Origin: Candidatus Faecalibacterium gallistercoris
GTDB taxonomy: Bacteria > Bacillota > Clostridia > Oscillospirales > Ruminococcaceae
Assembly: GCA_019116585.1 (NCBI GenBank)
Contig: DXBJ01000067.1
Location: 1-60,176 of the forward strand
Direction of reading: 5' to 3'
DNA: 60,176 bases
Of the stretch, positions 1 to 7,044 are shown piece after piece. Under the pieces are notes generated by a model, which saw nothing but the letters and a program-made list of their open reading frames with translations, had not been told where the DNA came from and did no database searches. The position numbers were made by a program, and so were the translations under genes. Position 1 is the first letter of the stretch. Each line of letters starts with the position of its first letter.

Positions 1-19
1 AAAAATAGTAAATCGGGCC

Positions 20-46
20 TTGACACCGGGGGGGGTATGCTATAAT
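20..46 (+). promoter_or_regulatory. Sigma-A promoter with a G8 run in a 15-base spacer
   Basis: The sequence shows TTGACA at 20-25 and TATAAT at 41-46, with TG at 38-39 making an extended -10. The spacer is only 15 bases and contains eight consecutive G (28-35). Both hexamers are perfect consensus. The short spacer would weaken the promoter unless the G run lengthens. It drives the lipoprotein gene at 127. Confidence 0.85.
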
Positions 47-50
47 GCCT

Positions 51-76
51 TTGAAAGGAAAGGACCTTCCTTTCAA
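51..76 (+). promoter_or_regulatory. Perfect 10-bp inverted repeat at the transcript 5' end
   Basis: TTGAAAGGAA (51-60) and TTCCTTTCAA (67-76) are perfect complements around a 6-base loop. The repeat begins 5 bases after the -10 box, so the mRNA should start with this hairpin. It may be a 5' stabiliser or an operator. The ribosome site AAGGAGG is well downstream at 109-115. Confidence 0.6.
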
Positions 77-126
77 CCTGTTTTGGGTCTCTATCTTTTA
101 TACACCATAAGGAGGAAAAATTCATT

Positions 127-834
127 ATGAAACTCAAAAAGATTGCTTCTCTGGCACTGGCCGGCATCATGGCCGTCAGCATGCTGACCGCTTGTGGCGA
201 CAACATCAGCGAGCAGCCCCCTGTTGACAATGGCAATGATACCACTCCCGCTACTGGCTACTCTGCTACTTTCGAGGGCCGTCTGAGCGATCGCGGTGAT
301 GCCAACATCAGCATGAGCGACAACGACGCACTGAACAATGCTCTGAAGGCAGCTATGGACTTTGCTTCTGACAGTCACATTGCAAAAGATTATGATATCA
401 ATTATAATCACAAAGTAAACTTCGTTGAGGGTAAAGTCAAGGGTACTGACCTGAACCAGGTTGCTGCTGAGCTGATTAAGGCTGCTGATACTGACAAAGA
501 GAGCATGGAGAAGGATGTTGCTAAGATTTTCGATGTCCTGAACCCCAATGATAACAAGGACGATTACAAAAAGGACAATCTCGACGTCGTTATGCTGTAT
601 GTTGTTGACGGCGGTCTGAGCACCGATGCTGCTGTTATGGAAGTTGCCGACGCGATCAACGGTGAGATTGAGTCCCTGGTTCGGAGCTACAACACCAAGG
701 ATACTAATAACTCTACTGTGGAGAATGTGTACACCTACACTGGTTCTGTCAGCGCTGACACCATCACTCTGGATGCCAACCATGGCAAGAGCATGACCTT
801 CGTGGCTGTCGAGATCGTCCGCAAGCTCGCCTGA
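127..834 (+). CDS. Lipoprotein of unknown function, 235 aa
   Basis: The protein starts with a positively charged, hydrophobic lipoprotein signal ending in the lipobox LTAC (Cys about residue 23), so it should be anchored to the outer face of the cytoplasmic membrane. The mature part is acidic, rich in Asp, Asn and Lys, has no membrane segment and matches no family I recognise. The start follows AAGGAGG by a normal distance. Codon use differs clearly from the neighbours: many codons end in T or A (GCT, GAT, AAA) where nearby genes nearly always use C or G. Together with the consensus promoter and 5' hairpin this suggests very high expression, though recent acquisition is the alternative. The gene stands alone. 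Confidence 0.85.
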   Translation: MKLKKIASLALAGIMAVSMLTACGDNISEQPPVDNGNDTTPATGYSATFEGRLSDRGDANISMSDNDALNNALKAAMDFASDSHIAKDYDINYNHKVNFVEGKVKGTDLNQVAAELIKAADTDKESMEKDVAKIFDVLNPNDNKDDYKKDNLDVVMLYVVDGGLSTDAAVMEVADAINGEIESLVRSYNTKDTNNSTVENVYTYTGSVSADTITLDANHGKSMTFVAVEIVRKLA

Positions 835-844
835 TTGAAGGTAA

Positions 845-1104
845 CAAGACTTTACTTATAACAAATACAGGGCACCATACTGTATTTGATATAGGAGCCG
901 GTAAGTTTTAGAGACGCTTATCGGTTTGGCAATACCCTCTTAATGTGACGACAAAGGGGAATAACACACCAATTATTCCTTCTGTTGTTGATCGCACCAA
1001 AACAAAAGAACTTTTGCGTCACGAAAGATAGGGTCCCTCTGCGGGGGCTGGCGAAAGCCGGCCCCCGCATTGTTATGCCTACGAATACCCACTTGTCAAG
1101 TGGG
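845..1104 (+). other. Non-coding stretch with several nested hairpins, possibly a structured RNA
   Basis: No gene is visible between 835 and 1311. The stretch holds a perfect 8-bp repeat (863-870 with 880-887), a hairpin 898-905/917-924, and nested long-range stems ACCCT/AGGGT (934-938/1030-1034) and GTGACG/CGTCAC (945-950/1016-1021) enclosing a hairpin at 958-979. A 12-bp stem with a GAAA tetraloop follows (1041-1068), then CCCACTT/AAGTGGG (1088-1104) followed by ATTTT. The last two could end the lipoprotein transcript. I match it to no known riboswitch or housekeeping RNA. Confidence 0.35.
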
Positions 1105-1162
1105 ATTTTCCCGGTGATTCTGCCCAAGAATTTTACCAAAATTTGGTCTTTCCTCCAATTTT

Positions 1163-1232
1163 CGCGTGGGATACAACTTTGCCCTTGCAAAATCAGCCAA
1201 ATGTTGTATGATGGATGTATACAACCCACGCG
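1163..1232 (+). promoter_or_regulatory. Promoter of the PL9-CE12 gene with overlapping operator-like repeats
   Basis: TTGCAA (1185-1190), a 16-base spacer and TATGAT (1207-1212) form a promoter. The -10 box lies inside GTTGTAT (1203-1209), which is mirrored by ATACAAC (1219-1225). A third ATACAAC is at 1171-1177. The whole is bracketed by CGCGTGGG (1163-1170) and CCCACGCG (1225-1232). The same heptamer overlaps the -10 box of the repressor gene at 6363. Confidence 0.65.
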
Positions 1233-1311
1233 GCGCGTGTCTTGAAGCCTGGGCCCGCTGCGGGGCCGGGCAGGGTGTGCGCCCAGCGCAGGGAAGAGAA
1301 GGAGGAACACC

Positions 1312-4300
1312 ATGAGTCATTCACCCAAAGCACGCCTGCGGGCGCGGCGGTTTGCCGCCGGCCTGCTGGCGGCAGCCATGACGGCCAGCTGTATCCCGGC
1401 GGCCCTCGCGGCGGACAATGACACCAGCAAAAGCTGGACCTTTACCTGGTTTGGCCCGTCCACCAGCGAGACGGCCAACACCGTCAGCGCGCCCGACGGC
1501 ATCGGCGGCAAGATCGTCATGACGTCCTGCACCTCGAAAGAGGACGGCACCATCGACAAAAAGGGCGGCAAGTTCGTCTCGTCCGACCCCGCCGACGGCA
1601 TCAGCTTCTATTACACCACCATCGACCCGGCCAGGGAAAATTTCTACCTGCAAGCCGACGTCACCATCGACTACGTCAACCCCACCCCCGACGGCCAGGA
1701 GGGCTTTGCCCTGATGATCCGGGACGTCATCGGCAAGACCGGCGAGAGCGCCAGCTTTGAGTCCAACCTGGTGTCGGTCACCGGCACCAAGCTGCCCTAC
1801 GACGGGATGAACGGCTCCACCGAGGTCAAGGACATGGTGGGCGTCCGCAGCTACACCGGCATCAGCGACCTGTCCACCGTGGACAGCGATGCGCTGAAGG
1901 TCTACCGCCAGGGCTTTGACCCCAACGGCGCCGCCATCCAGCAGGGCGACACCTACCGCGTCAGCCTGGAAAAGACCGATTACGCCTACATCGTCACCCA
2001 GTACGCCATCCATGGCGACGGCTCCACCGGCGCTGTCCTCGGCCAGCATACCCTCTATATCCCGGCCAAGGATCCCAGCGCCGAGAGCGTGTCCAGCTAC
2101 GACGAGCTGGATGACCCCATGCTGGTCCAGGACGATCTGGGCTATGTGGGCTTCGCAGCGGCCCGCGGCATGAACGTCACCTACTCCAACATCACCTTTA
2201 CCACCAGCGCCTGGGACGCCGCCGGCTGGCATCCCCAGGAGCCTGAGCAGGTGGCCGCCGACTACCAGATCACCAGCCCCGCCACCGCCGCCGAGAACAG
2301 CTATACCCTGGTGTTCAAGGCCAACGCCGACGGCAGCGCCAACGTGTACCAGAACGGCGCGCTGGTGGAGTCCGGGGTGGCCGTCACCGCCAACACCGAA
2401 TTCTCCGCGACCTATCCCATCGCCGGGGACACCACCTTCCGGGTGGAGTTCACCCCCGACCCCGACTACAAGATCTCGGCCTTCGAGGTGCTGAACAGCT
2501 ATGACACCGCTGTGGTGGAAAAGACGGTCACCGTCCGCACCATCGGCGACGGCAGCACCATCTATGTGACCCCCGCCGGCCAGAGCGCCGCGGGCGGCTC
2601 CAGTTACGCCGACGCCGTCGACCTCCAGACCGCCCTCGACTATGCCACCGCCGGCCAGACCATCCTGCTCCAGCCCGGCCGCTACGATCTCAGCGGCGCC
2701 CTGCTCAAGGTGGCCCGGGGCCGCAGCGGCACCGCCAGCCAGCCCATCACCCTGAAGGGCGACGGCGGCTATGCCATCCTGGACTTTGGCCGCTCGGGCG
2801 CCGGCTTTGAGCTGTGGGGCGACTACTGGCACGCCAGCTTCATCAACGTCACCAACAGCGCCGACGGCTCCAAGGGGATGCAGGTCTCCGGCAGCCACAA
2901 CATCATCGAGCGGATGAACTTCTACAACAACGGCAACACCGGCCTGCAGATCTCCGGCTCCTCGGCCGAGACCATCGAGAAATGGCCCAGCTACAACACC
3001 GTGCTGAACTGCACCTCCATCAACAACGCCGACTCCCAGATGGAGGATGCCGACGGCTTTGCCGCCAAGCTGACCGCCGGCGTGGGCAACGTCTTTGACG
3101 GCTGCATCGCCGCCTACAACGCCGACGACGGCTGGGACTTCTTTGCCAAGGTGGCCACCGGCTCCATCGGCAACACCACCATCCGCAACTCGGTGGCCTA
3201 CCGCAACGGCTGGATCAAGGTCGTCCCGGGCAGCACCGCCAAGGATTGGAGTTTCGCCTCCGTCTCCTGCGACGAAAACGGCACCCTGACCGTGGACCCC
3301 GCCGCCGAGACCCTGGACGCCGGCAACGGCAACGGCTTCAAGATGGGCGGCTCCAACATGCCCGGCGCCCATGTGCTGGAAAATTCCATCTCCTACGAGA
3401 ACAAGGCCAAGGGCATCGACTCCAACTCGGGCCTGGACATCAAGGTCTACAACTCCACCAGCTTCAACAACGGCAGCTACAACGTGGCCCTGTACACCAG
3501 CGACAAGGCCGCCGCCACCGGCTATGAGGCCGAGGGCGTCCTCTCCTTCCGCACCGACGGCAAGGACATCCCCGAGCAGATCGAGCTGCAAAGCCAGTCC
3601 AGCACCGACGTCTACGGCCGCACCAACTACTATTGGGACACCGAGGCCCAGTCCAGCCACAACACCTCGTCCAACCAGACCGCGGCTTCCCGCTTCTGGT
3701 TCTGGAGCCTGGACACCAGCCGCGAGCCCACCCGCAACGCCGATGGCTCGATTGATATGCACGGCCTGCTGCTGCTCAACCAGATCGGCAAGGCCTTCAC
3801 CGGCGGCAACGCCGGCGCCCGGGGCGAGGCCTGGGGCCAGCACGAGCCCGAAAAGGCCACCATCTGGGTGGTGGGCGACTCCACCGTCTCCGGCTTTGAC
3901 GACGACTACTACCTGCCCCGGGAGGGCTACGGCGAAGAGCTGGCCAACTACCTCAACGCCGACGTCTACAACCTGGCGGTCTCGGGCGCGTCCAGCAAGG
4001 ACTTCCTGACCATGGACAGCTACACCACCCTCCGCCAGGGCAGCGACACCGTCCCGGCCATGGGCACGGTCCCCGGGACCGAACAGTTCCTCCTGATCGG
4101 CTTCGGCCACAACGACGAAAAGACCGAGGAGGCCCGCTACACCAACCCCAACGGCGACTACAACACCCCCGGCAGCTTTGTCAACAGCCTGTATGTCAAC
4201 TACATCCAGCCTGCCCTGGCCGCCGGCGTCACTCCCATCGTCTGCACCCCCATCGTCCGCCTGACCGACGCCAACACCCATGAGAGCTACGACGGCGAGT

Positions 4301-5451
4301 CCGGCCACATCACCAAGACGGTGGAAGCCTACGGCAACACCTTCCCCGGCGGCGATTACGCCCAGGCGATCCGGGATATGTGCCAGGCGCTGGACATCCA
4401 GTGCATCGACCTGACCCGCCTCACCGAGGACCTGAACGTCCGGATGGGCCAGCATGCCCAGTGGATGCACGCCTTCACCGGCGCCAAGTACGCCGCCGAC
4501 GGGGTCAGCCTGATCCCCACCGGCCTGGACAAGACCCACACCAACAGCTACGGCGCCAAGATGAACGCCTGGCTGATCGCCAACGCCGACACCTCCCTCA
4601 AAAAGTACAGCCGGCACAAGGTCCAGCCCACCTACAACGCCGACTTTGCCGACGCCGCCAACCCCGACTATGAGGTCAGCAGCTACGCGGCGCCCACCGG
4701 CGTCAGCGCCCTCTGGCCCGCATACACCGACGCCAGCGGCCGTGTCTGGAACGGCACCGTCTTTGGAGATGTGGGCGGCCAGGACAAGATCACCGCGGAG
4801 AACTTCACCGCCCAGCTGGGGGCCGACGGCTCCATCACCCTGGGCGTGGCCAACAACCGCGGCAAGATCGCGGGCAGCTCGGACGGCATCATGATGTACT
4901 ATGTCCAGCTGCCGGCCGGCACCACCTTCAAGCTGTCGGCCACCGCCACCGTCAACAGCATGGCCGCCAACAACCAGGTCTCCTTCGGCCTGATGGCCCG
5001 TGACGACCTGTACATCGACACCTACGTGGCCGAGACCATGGGCGACTATGTGGCGGCAGGCACCCGCAACCAGGGCGCCTTTGCCGGCTTTGGCCGCAAG
5101 AGCGGCGAGCTGTACAACGCCCCCGCCGCCACCCAGGTCTACGCCGCAGGGGACACCCTGAAGCTGGAGATCGTGGGCTCTGCCGACGGCTACACCGTCA
5201 CCTATGGCGACAACGCCCCGGCGTCGGCTGGGTTCGACTACCCCCTGACCGCTGTGGATTCCGATTACATCTACGTCGGGTTCTACGTCTCCCGCAACTG
5301 CAACGTGACCTTCCGTGACATCGCGCTGGAAGTCACCGGTTCCGCAGCTGCCGGGTCTGCCGGCGGCGCCGGCGCTTCGGCCCAAGCTCCTGCCGGGCCC
5401 TCCCTGGTGGAAGAAGCCTGGACCGCGGTCCGCGGCTGGATCGGCATCTGA
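1312..5451 (+). CDS. Secreted PL9-like pectate lyase fused to a CE12-like SGNH acetylesterase, 1379 aa
   Basis: A Sec signal peptide with cleavage near residue 33 (ALA|AD) indicates export. A beta-sandwich-like region (about 38-290) and a linker precede a right-handed beta-helix of PL9 type (about 415-830). The helix shows GNGNGFKMGG with Lys677 at the expected catalytic-base position and Asp-rich probable calcium sites near 577-606. An SGNH domain follows (about 850-1100) with GDS (Ser857), GHND (Asn934) and DKTH (Asp1073, His1076), as in rhamnogalacturonan acetylesterases. The C-terminal region (about 1115-1350) is another beta-sandwich. I see no LPXTG or other anchor, so it is probably released. 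The domains suggest cleavage and deacetylation of pectin. GAAGGAGG (1297-1304) sets the start. Family assignment is from motifs only. Confidence 0.85.
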   Translation: MSHSPKARLRARRFAAGLLAAAMTASCIPAALAADNDTSKSWTFTWFGPSTSETANTVSAPDGIGGKIVMTSCTSKEDGTIDKKGGKFVSSDPADGISFYYTTIDPARENFYLQADVTIDYVNPTPDGQEGFALMIRDVIGKTGESASFESNLVSVTGTKLPYDGMNGSTEVKDMVGVRSYTGISDLSTVDSDALKVYRQGFDPNGAAIQQGDTYRVSLEKTDYAYIVTQYAIHGDGSTGAVLGQHTLYIPAKDPSAESVSSYDELDDPMLVQDDLGYVGFAAARGMNVTYSNITFTTSAWDAAGWHPQEPEQVAADYQITSPATAAENSYTLVFKANADGSANVYQNGALVESGVAVTANTEFSATYPIAGDTTFRVEFTPDPDYKISAFEVLNSYDTAVVEKTVTVRTIGDGSTIYVTPAGQSAAGGSSYADAVDLQTALDYATAGQTILLQPGRYDLSGALLKVARGRSGTASQPITLKGDGGYAILDFGRSGAGFELWGDYWHASFINVTNSADGSKGMQVSGSHNIIERMNFYNNGNTGLQISGSSAETIEKWPSYNTVLNCTSINNADSQMEDADGFAAKLTAGVGNVFDGCIAAYNADDGWDFFAKVATGSIGNTTIRNSVAYRNGWIKVVPGSTAKDWSFASVSCDENGTLTVDPAAETLDAGNGNGFKMGGSNMPGAHVLENSISYENKAKGIDSNSGLDIKVYNSTSFNNGSYNVALYTSDKAAATGYEAEGVLSFRTDGKDIPEQIELQSQSSTDVYGRTNYYWDTEAQSSHNTSSNQTAASRFWFWSLDTSREPTRNADGSIDMHGLLLLNQIGKAFTGGNAGARGEAWGQHEPEKATIWVVGDSTVSGFDDDYYLPREGYGEELANYLNADVYNLAVSGASSKDFLTMDSYTTLRQGSDTVPAMGTVPGTEQFLLIGFGHNDEKTEEARYTNPNGDYNTPGSFVNSLYVNYIQPALAAGVTPIVCTPIVRLTDANTHESYDGESGHITKTVEAYGNTFPGGDYAQAIRDMCQALDIQCIDLTRLTEDLNVRMGQHAQWMHAFTGAKYAADGVSLIPTGLDKTHTNSYGAKMNAWLIANADTSLKKYSRHKVQPTYNADFADAANPDYEVSSYAAPTGVSALWPAYTDASGRVWNGTVFGDVGGQDKITAENFTAQLGADGSITLGVANNRGKIAGSSDGIMMYYVQLPAGTTFKLSATATVNSMAANNQVSFGLMARDDLYIDTYVAETMGDYVAAGTRNQGAFAGFGRKSGELYNAPAATQVYAAGDTLKLEIVGSADGYTVTYGDNAPASAGFDYPLTAVDSDYIYVGFYVSRNCNVTFRDIALEVTGSAAAGSAGGAGASAQAPAGPSLVEEAWTAVRGWIGI

Positions 5452-5488
5452 TCTTTTTGTCCCTCTCCTCCTGAGGTAACACAGAAAC

Positions 5489-5540
5489 ACCCCGCCGGCT
5501 CGCTGTGCACAGCACAGGGGCAGGCGGGGCGTTTCGTTTC
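5489..5540 (+). terminator. Intrinsic terminator after the PL9-CE12 gene
   Basis: CCCCGCC pairs with GGCGGGG around an inner CTGTG-CACAG stem, followed by the T-rich GTTTCGTTTC. It lies 38 bases after the stop codon. Confidence 0.65.
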
Positions 5541-5728
5541 GGTGGGGAGCCAGGCTCCGCCGTTCCGAAAAATCCCGTGCAAGCGGGAACTGCTATTTCA
5601 CAGCGCGGCGCGGAAAAGACGGAGGAAAAGGGCGCGCCCCGGTCCAGGACAGGGGGCGGCGGGCTCGGAGTTGGGACAGCCGCCGCCCGGCAGGGCGCGT
5701 CCCGCAAGGCGCAGCGCAGGGAAACCGT

Positions 5729-6004
5729 TCAGGCCACCCGGAGCGAGTCGGGCCGGGCCGCCTCTCCGGAGGCGGGGCGGCTGTGCCCGGCGGCGGCCGG
5801 GGCGCGGCGTCGGGTGGCGCGGCGGGCGGCCTGCCGTTCCGCACGCTGTTCGGCCGCCCAGGCGGCCCGCAGGATGCGGTACCCGGCCAGGCAGAGGGCG
5901 GCCGCCAGGGGCAGGCTCATGGTCCCCTCGGCAAAGGCCCCCAGGACCAGTACCAGGGCCAGCGCAACCGTAAGGATCCAGCATTTCCAAAGCAGACACT
6001 TCAT
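5729..6004 (-). CDS. Small two-segment membrane protein with Arg-rich tail, 91 aa
   Basis: The start ATG follows GGAGGAGG on the minus strand, and a consensus promoter lies upstream, so this is likely a real gene despite its size. Two hydrophobic segments (about residues 5-24 and 29-46) are followed by a tail very rich in Arg and Ala, ending in a polar stretch. The positive-inside rule places the tail in the cytoplasm. I recognise no family. It is transcribed divergently from the CI-like repressor, and a GTTGTAT copy sits 6 bases upstream of its -35 box, which suggests shared control. The high Arg content could partly reflect GC-rich DNA, so the tail should be read with care. Confidence 0.65.
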   Translation of the reverse strand: MKCLLWKCWILTVALALVLVLGAFAEGTMSLPLAAALCLAGYRILRAAWAAEQRAERQAARRATRRRAPAAAGHSRPASGEAARPDSLRVA

Positions 6005-6070
6005 AGGACGGGACCTCCTCCACACAGCGTTACAACCAGAAAGACAACCGCAAGTTGTTTTATTGCCTTT

Positions 6071-6099
6071 ATCATAAACCAAAATTGGGTCTCTGTCAA
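6071..6099 (-). promoter_or_regulatory. Sigma-A promoter of the small membrane protein gene
   Basis: On the minus strand TTGACA (complement of 6094-6099) is followed by a 17-base spacer and TATGAT (complement of 6071-6076). It fires toward the gene starting at 6004, opposite to the repressor promoter 42 bases away. Confidence 0.75.
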
Positions 6100-6105
6100 G
6101 AGGAA

Positions 6106-6194
6106 ATACAACTTTTATTCGCTTTTTTACAAATTTGTACTTTACAGGGACACTTTTTGGTTGTATAATAAAAACAAGAAATAACCAGTTGTAT
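6106..6194 (+). promoter_or_regulatory. Repressor promoter and operator cluster
   Basis: TTTACA (6141-6146), a 17-base spacer and TATAAT (6164-6169) form the plus-strand promoter. GTTGTAT occurs at 6160-6166 (overlapping the -10) and 6188-6194, and inverted as ATACAAC at 6106-6112. A perfect 12-bp palindrome TACAAATTTGTA lies at 6128-6139. The layout fits autoregulation by the repressor encoded downstream. Confidence 0.65.
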
Positions 6195-6362
6195 GGTATG
6201 GCACGGCAAAGGCCCGGACCGGCGCGCATCGCGGTCCCGGGCATGGGAGGAGCCGGGAGCGGGGCCGGACGACGCGGCCCGCCGGCGCAAGGTATCCCCG
6301 GGGCCGTGCCCCAAGCACACCGAACGACCGGCAGTATGCCGTTTTGCAAAGGGGCGTTTCCG

Positions 6363-6995
6363 ATGTCATTTTCCGAGCTGCTCAAAAAATGCCGCAAAAA
6401 GCAGGGCATCAGCCAGGCGGAGCTGGCGGCCCGCCTGGGGGTGACCCAGCAGGCCGTGGGCAAATGGGAGAGCGGCAAATCCTCTCCCGACCCCTCCACC
6501 GTGGCCCGGATCGCCGGCATCCTGGGCACCACCGCCGACTATCTGCTGGGGCTTTACCGCCCTGCCGCCGACCTGTCCGAGACCGAGAGCCGCTTTTTCG
6601 GCGGCTATGCCGAGAGCCTGATCCCGGTGATCGGCACCGTCAAGGCGGGCTACGGCGCCCTCGCCTTTGAGGAGGACTACGGCAAGGAGTACGCCCGGGT
6701 CAAGGACCCGGCCAACTATTTTTATCTGGTGGTCCGTGGAGACAGCATGGAGCCCCGCATCCAGGACGGCGACCTGGCCCTGGTCCACCGCCAGGACACC
6801 TTGGAAAGCGGGGACCTGGGGGTCATCATCTACGGCGACGAGGGAGAGGGCACCCTCAAGCGGTACATCCAGCGGGGGAACAGCGTAGTCCTGCAGCCCT
6901 TCAACCCCAACTACAGCGAGCTGGTCATCAAGGGCGAGGACCTGAACCGGCTGCACATCGCCGGCCGTGTGGTGGAGACCAAGACCAAATGGTGA
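6363..6995 (+). CDS. CI/LexA-type repressor: XRE helix-turn-helix plus S24 self-cleavage domain, 210 aa
   Basis: Residues 1-66 form an XRE DNA-binding domain (SQAELAARLGVTQQAVGKWE). The C-terminal S24 peptidase-like domain has the catalytic pair Ser128 (GDSMEP) and Lys166 (GTLKRY), and an Ala95-Gly96 bond in VKAGYG at the site cleaved in LexA and CI. All parts needed for RecA-stimulated self-cleavage are therefore present. I chose the ATG at 6363 because AAAGGGG lies 8 bases before it; the frame stays open upstream but that part is low-complexity. About 187 bases of GC-rich untranslated leader separate it from the promoter. There are no phage genes nearby, so I read it as a chromosomal regulator, probably of itself, the divergent membrane protein and the PL9-CE12 gene. 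Confidence 0.85.
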   Translation: MSFSELLKKCRKKQGISQAELAARLGVTQQAVGKWESGKSSPDPSTVARIAGILGTTADYLLGLYRPAADLSETESRFFGGYAESLIPVIGTVKAGYGALAFEEDYGKEYARVKDPANYFYLVVRGDSMEPRIQDGDLALVHRQDTLESGDLGVIIYGDEGEGTLKRYIQRGNSVVLQPFNPNYSELVIKGEDLNRLHIAGRVVETKTKW

Positions 6996-7044
6996 CGGTG
7001 TCCCATTTGTATTTTTCTGATAAAACAATACGGGAGGGCTTGCG

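Noticed and set aside
1321-5490. Open frame of 1389 codons on the minus strand opposite the PL9-CE12 gene
   Set aside because: It is rich in Gly, Ala and Val with no domain signature and lies wholly antisense to a gene with clear active-site motifs. Such frames arise from third-position GC bias.
6135-6362. In-frame upstream extension of the CI-like repressor
   Set aside because: It would begin upstream of the predicted transcription start or without a ribosome site, and encodes Gly/Arg/Pro-rich sequence. The ATG at 6363 has AAAGGGG at the right distance.
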